Source: a virus
Virus record (IMG/VR): IMGVR_UViG_3300010339_000002
Coordinates: 1 to 64,000 of that record
DNA: 64,000 nucleotides
Strand: one strand, 5' to 3'
A program made the position numbers and the translations under genes. Below, one piece after another: positions 37,192-44,354 of the stretch. The notes under the pieces were generated by a model that saw only the letters and a program-made list of their open reading frames with translations, was not told the DNA's origin and made no database searches. Numbering within the stretch: position 1 is the first letter of the stretch; the number at the start of each line of letters is the position of its first letter.

Positions 37192-37269
37192 TTGGGCCAG
37201 TGTACTTGATCGTTAGACGACCTCCCGACTTGGTGGGGAGGGCGGGATTTTTACCCGCATTTCTGGCCC
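37192..37269 (-). tRNA. Rearranged tRNA: 3' half precedes 5' half
   Basis: Reading the minus strand, GGGCCAG...GCGGG-TAAAAAT-CCCGC-CCTCCCC-ACCA (a 3' half) comes first. AAGTC follows, then GGGAGGTCGTC...CACTGGCCC (a 5' half). GGGAGG pairs with CCTCCC, and CTGGCCC pairs with GGGCCAG, so the halves would form one cloverleaf. The D-loop lacks GG and the T-loop lacks TTC. It is either a permuted tRNA gene or two remnants. Confidence 0.5.
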
Positions 37270-37274
37270 TAATC

Positions 37275-37351
37275 TGGTGCGCCCGGAGGGATTCGAACCC
37301 CCAGTCTTTGCGTTCGTAGCGCAACATCCTGATCCGTTGAACGACGGGCGC
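37275..37351 (-). tRNA. tRNA-Arg (ACG)
   Basis: Acceptor GCGCCCG/CGGGCGC, anticodon arm TTGCG-CTACGAA-CGCAA, T-loop TTCGAAT, encoded ACCA. Confidence 0.9.
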
Positions 37352-37403
37352 GTAATCTGCTTGTAACGGCCCAGCATAAAATGCTTGTGCTGGCCCAAAA
37401 CCT

Positions 37404-37479
37404 TGGGGTGGGAGATGAGGTTCGAACTCACATCCTTCGGTGCCACAGACCGACGCTCCACCAGTTGAGCTACTCCCAC
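37404..37479 (-). tRNA. tRNA-His (GUG)
   Basis: Acceptor GTGGGAG/CTCCCAC with C73, anticodon arm TCGGT-CTGTGGC-ACCGA, T-loop TTCGAAC. Confidence 0.9.
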
Positions 37480-37491
37480 CACTACAAAAAC

Positions 37492-37571
37492 TGGGGTGAC
37501 GGGCGGGAATCGAACCCGCGAGACCACGGTTTCACAGACCGGGAAGACATCCCAACAGTCATCACCGTCAC
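37492..37571 (-). tRNA. tRNA-His (GUG), second copy
   Basis: Acceptor GTGACGG/CCGTCAC with C73, anticodon arm CGGT-CTGTGAA-ACCG, T-arm GCGGG-TTCGATT-CCCGC. The D-arm region is a few nt longer than usual. Confidence 0.8.
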
Positions 37572-37611
37572 ACTCTGCGTGCCCGGCTGACTCACGGGTA
37601 CGACTTAAACT

Positions 37612-37686
37612 TGGCAGGGGAGGAGGGACTCGAACCCCCGTAGCTGGTTTTGGAGACCAGAGTCCTAGCCGCTGGACGACTCCCCT
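37612..37686 (-). tRNA. tRNA-Trp (CCA), first tRNA of cluster 1
   Basis: Acceptor AGGGGAG/CTCCCCT, anticodon arm CTGGT-CTCCAAA-ACCAG, encoded GCCA. It begins within a few nt of the U-tract of the terminator at 37692-37725. Confidence 0.9.
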
Positions 37687-37691
37687 AAAAC

Positions 37692-37725
37692 AAAAAACCC
37701 GCCGAACCTTCTCGGTCAGCGGGTC
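37692..37725 (-). terminator. Terminator / attenuator in front of tRNA cluster 1
   Basis: ACCCGC...GCGGGT closes a hairpin with an inner GACC/GGTT stem, followed by TTTTTTG. The 5' arm GACCCGC (37725-37719) is also perfectly complementary to GCGGGTC inside the short upstream ORF (37787-37781). The tRNAs start directly after the U-tract, so they can be expressed only by readthrough or antitermination, unless a promoter is hidden in the tRNAs. Confidence 0.75.
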
Positions 37726-37751
37726 TGGAATTCTTGGATTGGAGATTTGAT

Positions 37752-37886
37752 CTACGTTACGATCACTCCATCGAAGAACGGACCCGCCGCGGTATTCCAC
37801 CGCTGGCCGTCGCCCTGATGCTTTCGGGCGGCTCTCGTCGAATTGGATTTCCTGAAGGTCATGTTCTTAACCACAATACTGCGCAT
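37752..37886 (-). CDS. 44-codon leader peptide of tRNA cluster 1
   Basis: The ATG lies 4 nt after TATTAT of a strong promoter. The peptide contains Arg x5 (CGC, AGG, AGA, CGA, CGG), Lys x3 (AAG, AAA), Asn x3 (AAC, AAT), Gln x2 (CAG), His (CAT) and Trp (TGG), with the core ARKHQGDGQRWN. Each of the downstream tRNA species has a cognate codon here. The antiterminator strand GCGGGTC starts 6 nt after the last sensor codon (Asn). The stop is 26 nt before the terminator arm. I read it as a sensor peptide, not a functional protein. Confidence 0.65.
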   Translation of the reverse strand: MRSIVVKNMTFRKSNSTRAARKHQGDGQRWNTAAGPFFDGVIVT

Positions 37887-37890
37887 CTAC

Positions 37891-37918
37891 ATAATACACC
37901 AGACAGCGGGAAAATCAA
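37891..37918 (-). promoter_or_regulatory. Promoter of tRNA cluster 1 (TTGATT-16-TATTAT)
   Basis: TTGATT (37918-37913) and TGGTG-TATTAT (37896-37891) form an extended -10 promoter that starts at or next to the ATG of the leader peptide. Confidence 0.7.
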
Positions 37919-37989
37919 TAGGAATTGTCGAAAATATTTCAAGAAAGGTCGGACTAGGGCTAAAACCAGCAGTTTCAATGGGTTTTCCG

Positions 37990-38145
37990 CTAGTCGTGGC
38001 TCAGCCATTGGTAGTAAAGCAGGCGGCAGATGCAGCCGGGGACGTTGTTCGTGCCGTGCCCCATGCAGTTCGGATTGGCATCGGCCTGCTCCGGCACGTC
38101 GGGCACCAGCGCCGCTTTGAGCCAGTCAAGTAATCGTTTAATCAT
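37990..38145 (-). CDS. Cys-containing small protein (51 aa)
   Basis: GGAGCGACAG precedes the ATG, which overlaps the upstream gene by 8 nt. NPNCMGHGTNNVPGCIC could bind metal. It ends about 70 nt before the promoter of tRNA cluster 1. A plus-strand frame across this region is an antisense shadow. Confidence 0.5.
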   Translation of the reverse strand: MIKRLLDWLKAALVPDVPEQADANPNCMGHGTNNVPGCICRLLYYQWLSHD

Positions 38146-38344
38146 CTGTCGCTCCGATGTTGCTCGCGTTCACCCACGAACTGTCGGGATAGAAAAACTC
38201 CGCAAGTTCGCAGCACACGTAAGCCCACTCACCGTTGATTTTAATAGTCATCAGGGGACGCTGCAAGTCCTCCGCCTCGTTCTCGTAGTGGCAGCCGGGG
38301 CAGCACTTTACTCCGGTGTACTTGAAGTCCTTGCACGTCTTCAT
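38138..38344 (-). CDS. Zinc-knuckle phage protein (68 aa)
   Basis: CCPGCHYE...AYVCC fits a small Cys-rich protein seen in other phages. The start at 38344 (GGAAG upstream) overlaps the upstream stop by ATGA. Confidence 0.6.
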   Translation of the reverse strand: MKTCKDFKYTGVKCCPGCHYENEAEDLQRPLMTIKINGEWAYVCCELAEFFYPDSSWVNASNIGATDD

Positions 38345-38604
38345 TGCTTCCACTGACGGAATTCCCCGGTCGGCTGGAAACAGCGCTGGCATATTTGCGA
38401 TTCGATCTCACACTGAGGAGCCCAAAAAGTTTGCTGGCTGTGGCCGACCGCATGGCAGACGAAGATGCCAAAGGAATCCTTGAGCAAATATTCGCGGCTT
38501 CGCCAAATCTCTTTCCATCTTCGTGGGTTCCTTACTCGGGACCAGAGCACCTGTCGTCCCCATTTGCTGAAAACGTTCCAGCCTTCCCTTGCCGCTCCGC
38601 TCAT
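38341..38604 (-). CDS. Basic Trp-rich protein (87 aa)
   Basis: The N-terminus is basic and Trp-rich (WNVFSKWGRQVLWSRVRNPRRWKEIW). The C-terminus has CEIESQICQRC, a possible half zinc site. The start at 38604 overlaps the upstream stop by ATGA. Confidence 0.5.
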   Translation of the reverse strand: MSGAAREGWNVFSKWGRQVLWSRVRNPRRWKEIWRSREYLLKDSFGIFVCHAVGHSQQTFWAPQCEIESQICQRCFQPTGEFRQWKQ

Positions 38605-38765
38605 TTTTCCATCCTTTCCCAGTGCCCGCCCTCGGCGCACGTCCCGCCGACCCAGCGCTGCTTGGGCCGGAGAGCATTCGTCTCTCTGCGTTGCTTTGCG
38701 AACTTATCCGCCATGCCGGGGTCTTTCCTTTCCCTGTGGCTTTTCTTTGCTGTTTCTTTCGCCAT
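38601..38765 (-). CDS. Basic small protein (54 aa)
   Basis: AAGGAGAGG precedes the ATG, which shares a base with the upstream stop (TAATG). The N-terminus is Lys/Arg-rich, and the end has GTCAEGGHWE. Confidence 0.5.
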   Translation of the reverse strand: MAKETAKKSHRERKDPGMADKFAKQRRETNALRPKQRWVGGTCAEGGHWERMEK

Positions 38766-39016
38766 TACCTCTCCTTGGTCTCCGACTCAATGTACTCGGC
38801 CATCTCCTCGGCTTGCCATCGGGACAATTTCCGCGGCCGACCGGAGCGCAACCAAGTGCAAACATCCTCCGCCTTCTCTTGGCCCGAACGGATCGCCTCG
38901 ATGAACGGCTGGGCTTCGTCCTCGATCCTCTCTTCCGCTCTCATGAGGGTCGGGCTCACAGCGACCATCATGCCGTTTGCTTCAGCCCTTCTCAGACTAT
39001 CCCTCAGTTTTCCCAT
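38765..39016 (-). CDS. Helical hypothetical protein (83 aa)
   Basis: This charged helical protein (MGKLRDSLRRAEANG) overlaps the upstream gene by 20 nt, behind GCGAGGAAA. The longer frame is a shadow. Confidence 0.5.
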   Translation of the reverse strand: MGKLRDSLRRAEANGMMVAVSPTLMRAEERIEDEAQPFIEAIRSGQEKAEDVCTWLRSGRPRKLSRWQAEEMAEYIESETKER

Positions 39017-39749
39017 GTTCTTTTTCCTCGCCTTTGATGGCTTCCTGAACTTCGGCGGGAAGCAAAGCAATTCGCTCCCGCGTGACGATTTCCGAACGGG
39101 AGGGATTCGCGGAATAAACGTACGGAATGCTCTCTCCGCTCTCGTCCCGATAATCCATATAGTGGGTGAGGTACACCCAAGGCTGCTCCTTCCATACGGG
39201 CAGGAACGGGCCGACCTCGCGGAACTGCTGCAAGTGGAACCGGAAGGCTTCGCGGGCGTCAATGTCGGCGATCAGAGTGTCATCGCGCCAATGGCCGGAA
39301 TACCCGACAGGAATGAGAACTCCCGTACCAACGTGGAGATTGAAATAGCAGGTGCCGCCGTTCAGCTTGCCGTAATAGGTGTCGAATTTCAGGAGCAGCC
39401 CCTCATCGGCTTTCCAGAAAACATAGAGGGTTTCATTTACGTCTGGCTCTCTCCTGCTTTTGCCGACGAAGGGGAGGGCTAGAACCTGCTTGAATCCCTC
39501 CGCCTCGATGACCTCGAAATATTCCTTAAGCGGCATGGCCCAGTAGGAATCGTTGCGTTCCTGAAGCCCCGCCTTCCTGTGCCTGCCATTTTCGTGCATC
39601 AGAGCCATCCCCAGCCAGACGGTAGATTCGTCGTCGTGGGAGTCCTTCCCGGTAATTTTTTCTGCCGTGTCCAAAGCGTCGAACGCCAGCAATCGCTTGA
39701 GCTTTGAATCGGGAATTACTGACTCTTTTTTCTGTGGTTTGGTGCTCAT
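38997..39749 (-). CDS. Hypothetical protein (250 aa)
   Basis: This soluble alpha/beta protein has a central beta region (LLLKFDTYYGKLNGGTCYFNLHV). No motif or family is recognised. It overlaps the upstream gene by ATGA. Confidence 0.6.
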   Translation of the reverse strand: MSTKPQKKESVIPDSKLKRLLAFDALDTAEKITGKDSHDDESTVWLGMALMHENGRHRKAGLQERNDSYWAMPLKEYFEVIEAEGFKQVLALPFVGKSRREPDVNETLYVFWKADEGLLLKFDTYYGKLNGGTCYFNLHVGTGVLIPVGYSGHWRDDTLIADIDAREAFRFHLQQFREVGPFLPVWKEQPWVYLTHYMDYRDESGESIPYVYSANPSRSEIVTRERIALLPAEVQEAIKGEEKEHGKTEG

Positions 39750-39964
39750 TTCTTATTGCTCCAATGCTTCTCTTCGAGGGGATTGCACTCCGAGCAGCGC
39801 CAGCCATAGACATGCCCGAAGAACACCCGAGGCTCCATGGGAGCTTCACATTTCTCGCAGAGCGGCACATCCATGCCAAGCATCAGCGATGTGTCGCCGA
39901 GTGGCCTCTCGGACCTGACGGGCTCGTTGTCCACCAGCGGGTCGAATATGTCGAAGATGCTCAT
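39746..39964 (-). CDS. Zinc-ribbon protein (72 aa)
   Basis: CEKC and CSEC, about 22 residues apart, with a beta segment (RVFFGHVYGWRC) form a zinc ribbon. The function is unknown. Confidence 0.6.
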   Translation of the reverse strand: MSIFDIFDPLVDNEPVRSERPLGDTSLMLGMDVPLCEKCEAPMEPRVFFGHVYGWRCSECNPLEEKHWSNKK

Positions 39965-40176
39965 ACATCTACAATCTTATACCAGAGCTTGCGAATCTTG
40001 ATAAAAAGCGGCTCCGGCTTGATCCCATTAGGTGGATAGAACCGCTTCATCAGGCAATCGGGGCACTCGTGCCGGAGGTGCAAATCCGTGATGTACTCCT
40101 GACCGCACTGGCAGCGCTCCAGCAAGTGTGCCTCTTGCCTGCCCCGCACGTCGAGGTCTATGTGCTCGTCGTTCAT
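39961..40176 (-). CDS. Zinc-ribbon protein (71 aa)
   Basis: CQCG and CPDC flank a short segment (EYITDLHLRHE). The start at 40176 follows GGGGAGG and overlaps the HNH-like gene by ATGA. Confidence 0.55.
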   Translation of the reverse strand: MNDEHIDLDVRGRQEAHLLERCQCGQEYITDLHLRHECPDCLMKRFYPPNGIKPEPLFIKIRKLWYKIVDV

Positions 40177-40466
40177 AATATCTTCGCCTCCCCAAGATGC
40201 GGACGCTTGCGCTTCCACTCGATCCACTTCCGCACAGCCGGGTGCGCCTTCAGCTTCTCAATGGTATTGTACTCCCGTTCAAGCTCTTTTTCACTGAAAA
40301 GGGCGTGAAGCTGGTTGTGGCACGGGCGGCACATGTCGGCGGTCTTTTTCCGCTCGTCCCCAAAGTCCCGCTTCACCTTCCGATTGTGCCGCATCCGCGG
40401 GATCAGGTGGTGGTCGGTCAGCCGCATCCCGTCCATCTCGCAAAGCTCGCAGACCCCTACTCCCAT
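40173..40466 (-). CDS. HNH-like endonuclease family protein (97 aa)
   Basis: CELCEMDG...LTDHHLIPRMRHNRK...DMCRPCHNQLHALFSEKEL carries the zinc CxxC pairs, DHH and NQLH of the HNH fold. It lacks extra DNA-binding domains, so it may be a phage nuclease rather than a homing element. It overlaps the metallopeptidase gene by 10 nt. Confidence 0.7.
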   Translation of the reverse strand: MGVGVCELCEMDGMRLTDHHLIPRMRHNRKVKRDFGDERKKTADMCRPCHNQLHALFSEKELEREYNTIEKLKAHPAVRKWIEWKRKRPHLGEAKIL

Positions 40467-40900
40467 AGACTGTGGGGCTCCCGTGGCCAGAATCGATACT
40501 CACGTTTCTTATCCGGGTCATAAAAGCCCCAAGACCTTGCAAGTCGATTAGCCTCCCATTCATCGGGCCGCTCTTCGTAGTGAGGCATCTCTTTAGCCAT
40601 ATCGATTGGTCCGGCGTGTCTCAGAGCAACGTGAGCAAATTCGTGCGCTACTGTGTAGTTTACTCGTTCCTGCGGATCGGTTTCAAGGATGGGGTCTAAG
40701 TAGATGTGCCAGCGGTTGGTTCCTCCGCTTTGCCAAGCAGAACCCGATACATTGCTGGGTGCGAGAATATCTACATTTAATTCATCCAAGACACCACCGG
40801 GCACTCTCGCCGCAAAATATTGCAACGCTTTGTAAGTTTTAGCTCTGCGTTCTTTATCTATTGACCAACAGAACCGCTTCTCGAATTCTTCCCAATCCAT
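40457..40900 (-). CDS. ImmA/IrrE-type zinc metallopeptidase
   Basis: The metal motif VAHEFAHVALRH (HExxH) and a downstream DEWEANRLA match the M78/ImmA family. In prophages ImmA cleaves repressors, and IrrE-type enzymes cleave transcription factors. No XRE-type repressor is seen next to it. The start at 40900 has AGGA upstream; an ATG at 40909 is also possible. Confidence 0.75.
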   Translation of the reverse strand: MDWEEFEKRFCWSIDKERRAKTYKALQYFAARVPGGVLDELNVDILAPSNVSGSAWQSGGTNRWHIYLDPILETDPQERVNYTVAHEFAHVALRHAGPIDMAKEMPHYEERPDEWEANRLARSWGFYDPDKKREYRFWPREPHSLWE

Positions 40901-40910
40901 GCTTGCCATC

Positions 40911-41198
40911 CTAATCGAACCGAATCGTATTTCCCTTGAAGAGCCCGGAGCAGACCGCGCCGCTCACAGGCTTTCCCGAGGGAGACACCGCCGTGAAGCC
41001 TGTGCTGAACAGATCATGGTTGTCACAGGTGAACCAGCGGTATCCCGTTGTCTGCACATGCGTGTAGCCGTTGTCTTCCAAGGTTTTCTGTGCTGTGACG
41101 GGAGAAGTACAGGCCATGGGCATAAGAATGATGTACAGGACTATCCCCGCCAAGATAAGGAATCCTTTCAGGATTGTCTTTGCGTCGTCTTTATCCAC
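40911..41198 (-). CDS. Membrane-anchored or lipoprotein-like protein (95 aa)
   Basis: A GTG at 41198 follows AGAGGAATA. One hydrophobic helix (ILKGFLILAGIVLYIILMPMAC) is followed by a domain with TGYRWFTCDNHDLFSTGFTA...GAVCSGLFKG. I recall this domain from small bacterial and phage exported proteins of unknown function. Confidence 0.65.
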   Translation of the reverse strand: MDKDDAKTILKGFLILAGIVLYIILMPMACTSPVTAQKTLEDNGYTHVQTTGYRWFTCDNHDLFSTGFTAVSPSGKPVSGAVCSGLFKGNTIRFD

Positions 41199-41200
41199 GG

Positions 41201-41395
41201 CTATTCCTCTTTCAAGTAGGACTGCGCGTCCCACATCGAGACGTGCTGTCCGCTCTCCGTGACGACGCTGAATCCGCCTTGCGACGGTGGTGCTAGTTCC
41301 CCGTTCGGGCCGATGCCACTCTTGGAGACGATTCTCTCCACGCGGCCCCCGACCTTCACGTGGGTCGCTTCCCTCACATCAACGCCCTCTTTCAT
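41201..41395 (-). CDS. Hypothetical protein (64 aa)
   Basis: This small beta-rich protein (THVKVGGRVERIVSKSGIGPNG) starts at 41395 behind GAGGG. Confidence 0.5.
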   Translation of the reverse strand: MKEGVDVREATHVKVGGRVERIVSKSGIGPNGELAPPSQGGFSVVTESGQHVSMWDAQSYLKEE

Positions 41396-41409
41396 TGTTT
41401 TTCCCTCTG

Positions 41410-42015
41410 TCACTCTTGATCGTTGTCTCTCAAGGCGAGCACATGCACGGCATGGCACGTTTCTTGTGCATGGGCAACAAACGCCGCCAGAGACTTTTGA
41501 TCCCCGCGTTGTCCGAAAACAAGCATGCTCTCTGTTTTGTCGTTTGCATCGGTCACATCAAAGTTTCCCTTGATTTTCCCATCGGGAGTAAGAAGCAGCT
41601 TGAGTTCTGATGTCAATCCGTTTTTACCGCTTGACACGCGCACAAAAGTAAGGATGTCCACCTCTTGGTCGCCATAGGGCAGGCGGTCGCCTTGCTTGAA
41701 TGCATACTTGAATCCGGCGCTCTTATGGCGACGCTCTTTTCGCAACCCCACCCCGTAAAGGGCTGACAAACTTTGCTCGTACTTTGCGGTGATAACATCG
41801 TCTGTCACTGACAAGCTGTATCGCCCACCCTCAGTGTCGGGGTTTCCGCAGAAAGCCAGATTCCACTCGCCAGCCATCTTGGCTTGGGCAGCGATCAGGT
41901 CCGGACCCAGCAGTGCAAAATCCGTGTCCTGTTGCCCAAAAAGAAGCAGCGAACTCCCCAGCAGGATGACAGCAAGTAGCGCGCAATACGGTGTCCATGT
42001 TTTGAAATTCATCAT
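41410..42015 (-). CDS. Exported protein (201 aa)
   Basis: GAGGAGAAG precedes the ATG. The signal peptide (ALLAVILLGSSLLLFG) ends before QQDTDF. The mature domain is beta-rich (GEWNLAFCGNPDTEGGRYSLSVTDDVITAKYE), with a barrel-like pattern. It joins the group of phage-encoded exported proteins. The function is unknown. Confidence 0.6.
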   Translation of the reverse strand: MMNFKTWTPYCALLAVILLGSSLLLFGQQDTDFALLGPDLIAAQAKMAGEWNLAFCGNPDTEGGRYSLSVTDDVITAKYEQSLSALYGVGLRKERRHKSAGFKYAFKQGDRLPYGDQEVDILTFVRVSSGKNGLTSELKLLLTPDGKIKGNFDVTDANDKTESMLVFGQRGDQKSLAAFVAHAQETCHAVHVLALRDNDQE

Positions 42016-42338
42016 TCTTCTCCTCGGGTTCTCATTTCTTTGAGTTCCCAAATCTTTGCCCTGTAGTGCCGGATGGCACGCATCACGTCTTCTTCGGTGA
42101 CACAGCTTGTCGCGTGGATGCCAGCCGACGCGAGGACTTTGGCGCTGTAATGCGGAAGGTTTCGAATCTCTTCCTCCAGCGAATCCACCGGGTCTTCGGT
42201 GTTCGCCGAGGACGCGGGGTCGTTGGCCCAGTCCGTAAGGTCTTTCTCTACGCCGCCAACCGCCACGCCGAGCCAAGGCTCGGGACCAGTTGGAACGTGG
42301 GTACAAACACCTATCGGCTTAGCTTTTTTCTTTGGCAT
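42012..42338 (-). CDS. Hypothetical protein (108 aa)
   Basis: A basic N-terminus (MPKKKAKP), then GVAVGGVEKDLTDWANDP and a helical C-terminal half. The start at 42338 follows GAAGGAAAAGG and overlaps the upstream gene by 20 nt. Confidence 0.5.
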   Translation of the reverse strand: MPKKKAKPIGVCTHVPTGPEPWLGVAVGGVEKDLTDWANDPASSANTEDPVDSLEEEIRNLPHYSAKVLASAGIHATSCVTEEDVMRAIRHYRAKIWELKEMRTRGEE

Positions 42339-43299
42339 CAGCCTTTTCCTTCTCGTAAAGCTCCATGGCCACCTTGACCATCTCCCGCTCGACCCATTTT
42401 TGGTCTTCCCATTCCTTGATGGCTCCCGGATTCGCTTTGCAGTGCTCCGATATCCACCATGTTGACGCGGAGAACGCCTTGCTGATAATCCGCAAGACCG
42501 CATTGCTTTGGTTCCAGACCGTCTCCTGCGCGGCGGTCACGATGTCACTGACCTTGCCGAGATCAACCGCTGGGGGCAAGCCGGAAGCCAGCCGGGCAGC
42601 TTCGAGTCGGGTGAAAAGTTCCTGTGCGATCTCTTCAATGTCCCTCAGGGTTCCGGCTTTACCCTTCCGGATGTCAATCAGGTGCTCCCTTTCGGGGCGG
42701 GGTAGCGTGATCCTGCCCGTCTGCATAAGCTCAATGCCCTCGTTGAGCACGCGGACCAGATGCATGGCCGCCTTAGTATCGTAGCCAAACTCGGCGATCA
42801 AATCCAGCCGCTTCCCCCGCTTGCCCTGCCCCTCGCCCTTGAGCGTGCGGAGCATGTGCTCGCAGAACTTTTGGAAATGCAGCCCGGCGTGGGAACTCAG
42901 GAACACGGGGATATTCGGCGTGACGAAGTGCTCCCAGATGTCGCTCTTGGGTGCGAGGTTGTTTACGAACATGAACTCGATGGCGCTCGGGTTGCCGGAT
43001 GTTGCCATCTTCGCCCACTTGCGGAGGGAGTACATGTTCATGTCGATGTCCCCCGCATTGTTGCGCACCTTGTCTCCCGCCGTGCTCCAGACCCAGTGCT
43101 CGTCCACGCCGCGGACGCCGACGATCTCTTCCAGCGGCGGGACGTATACGCCAAGCAGGTCGAAATCGCTTTTGTTTTCTAGCTTCACGCCGTGCGCTGC
43201 GGACCCGCCGATGAAGAGGTGGACGGTTTCGCCCAAGTACGGATAGTCGGTGTTTTGGACGATCAGTTCGTAGATTTCTGGCGCTTGACGAGGAACCAT
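42319..43299 (-). CDS. YcgL-type predicted nucleotidyltransferase (326 aa)
   Basis: The signature LFIGGSAAHGVKLENKSDFDLLGVYVPP is the G-S...D-x-D core of the DNA polymerase beta nucleotidyltransferase superfamily, in the form seen in the YcgL family (COG3541). A long helical C-terminal domain follows. Family members are thought to transfer nucleotides to RNA or proteins, but the substrate is unknown. In a phage with tRNAs, RNA ligases and Pth2-like proteins, a tRNA-related role is possible but unproven. Confidence 0.7.
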   Translation of the reverse strand: MVPRQAPEIYELIVQNTDYPYLGETVHLFIGGSAAHGVKLENKSDFDLLGVYVPPLEEIVGVRGVDEHWVWSTAGDKVRNNAGDIDMNMYSLRKWAKMATSGNPSAIEFMFVNNLAPKSDIWEHFVTPNIPVFLSSHAGLHFQKFCEHMLRTLKGEGQGKRGKRLDLIAEFGYDTKAAMHLVRVLNEGIELMQTGRITLPRPEREHLIDIRKGKAGTLRDIEEIAQELFTRLEAARLASGLPPAVDLGKVSDIVTAAQETVWNQSNAVLRIISKAFSASTWWISEHCKANPGAIKEWEDQKWVEREMVKVAMELYEKEKADAKEKS

Positions 43300-43484
43300 A
43301 GATTACACCCTGCTAGTATTGTGAATGTTGCTGGCAAAAATGCAAGATCAAAGCGGTGCATGCGCAGCATCATGACCGCCCAAATGCAATTTCCTACGAT
43401 GCTTGCGGCCCATCCGGCCCTGAGGTACTGCCGTCCGAGAAGGACGTAGCACAGAATGAGCACAAAATTGGCGAACCAGATCAT
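43263..43484 (-). CDS. Small membrane protein (73 aa), leaderless
   Basis: Two to three hydrophobic segments fill the protein (FANFVLILCYVLLG; ASIVGNCIWAVMML; FLPATFTILAGCNLWFLV). The ATG lies 5 nt after a TATTAA box. It overlaps the nucleotidyltransferase start by 37 nt. Confidence 0.55.
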   Translation of the reverse strand: MIWFANFVLILCYVLLGRQYLRAGWAASIVGNCIWAVMMLRMHRFDLAFLPATFTILAGCNLWFLVKRQKSTN

Positions 43485-43489
43485 AAGAC

Positions 43490-43497
43490 TTAATACT
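43490..43497 (-). promoter_or_regulatory. -10 box (AGTATTAA) for a leaderless gene
   Basis: CAGTATTAAG is followed by 5 nt and the ATG at 43484. A TTGACA is present upstream but too close to serve this -10 box. Confidence 0.45.
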
Positions 43498-43512
43498 GAA
43501 TTGTCAATTTTA

Positions 43513-43971
43513 TCAGGAATTTTCTATGCGGGCCTCAAACGGGAGCCTCGCCTGATAGTGGCGACTGTCCTGTTTCCAGCAATTGCATGGAGCACACATG
43601 GTTTGTAGGTTCTCAAGGCTGTCCGGCCCACCCTTTGATCTCGGAAGAACGTGATCTTTCGTCATGAGGATTTCCCGGCCATCCGCCCGCACCGCATAAA
43701 GATTGAAATGCCAAGTCTTGGCAGTAGCCTTGAAGCCCGAACCGTCCTTGAGTTTCTTAGCGCTGCGTTCCTTGGCGAAGTATTTTCCTTCGAGCCCGCA
43801 ACTTACGCAGACCAACGACCGGGCGAAAATCTGGTACCGCAGGGAGATGACCGGGATTATGTCGCCATCAAACATCGCCCAAGCGTTACCAAGCTGCGAC
43901 AGTACGGCCTCCACCGTGTAGATGCCGTTGCGCTCGTAGCCCGGATGGAAGCCGATCTTTAGAGGGGCCAC
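43513..43971 (-). CDS. HNH endonuclease (152 aa)
   Basis: CVSCG...LMTKDHVLPRSKGGPDSLENLQTMCAPCNCWK has both zinc pairs, DH and the Asn of the HNH fold. RYQIFARSLVCVSCGLEG just before is typical of this phage group. The start is a GTG next to the upstream stop. Confidence 0.8.
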   Translation of the reverse strand: MAPLKIGFHPGYERNGIYTVEAVLSQLGNAWAMFDGDIIPVISLRYQIFARSLVCVSCGLEGKYFAKERSAKKLKDGSGFKATAKTWHFNLYAVRADGREILMTKDHVLPRSKGGPDSLENLQTMCAPCNCWKQDSRHYQARLPFEARIENS

Positions 43972-44139
43972 TTATTTCTCTTTTCTCGGCATACAGAATA
44001 CACACTTTTTGGGGTCGCATTTCCCTGCGGCGTGCGCATCCAAGTTCTTGATGAACTCGATCTCGGCATCGAAGTCCAACACGGTTTCGGTCTTGTGGAA
44101 TCCCATCGGGGGACGAGGCGGCTTGGGTTTCCCGCTCAT
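43972..44139 (-). CDS. Zinc-knuckle small protein (55 aa)
   Basis: GGAAGA precedes an ATGA overlap start. It ends in CDPKKCVFCMPRKEK, a compact Cys cluster, after a helix (DFDAEIEFIKNLDA). Confidence 0.5.
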   Translation of the reverse strand: MSGKPKPPRPPMGFHKTETVLDFDAEIEFIKNLDAHAAGKCDPKKCVFCMPRKEK

Positions 44140-44354
44140 TCTTCCGGAATCCTTTCGACACCCAAGATTTCCGCGGTCTCGGCCTGCTCCAGCCTGCTGA
44201 TCCGCTCGCCGCTGACGTAGCTGGCGACGAAGTCGAGGATGTCCCTGCCGGGGACTCGGACCTCGTTGCCTGTTCTCATGTCCTTAACGTATACATCGCC
44301 GCTCAGGTCTTGGTTATGGTTGAAGATCGTGGCCTTGCCAGTGAACGTGTGCAT
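44136..44354 (-). CDS. Hypothetical protein (72 aa)
   Basis: This small beta-then-helix protein starts at 44354 (TGATG overlap). No motif is recognised. Confidence 0.5.
   Translation of the reverse strand: MHTFTGKATIFNHNQDLSGDVYVKDMRTGNEVRVPGRDILDFVASYVSGERISRLEQAETAEILGVERIPEE

Noticed and set aside
37843-38133. Plus-strand 96-aa frame near the tRNA leader
   Set aside because: It runs antisense to the promoter and the 51-aa gene on the minus strand and lacks a good ribosome site.
38589-39482. 297-codon plus-strand frame
   Set aside because: It overlaps three minus-strand genes with clear start signals. Its composition is low in charge and not protein-like.
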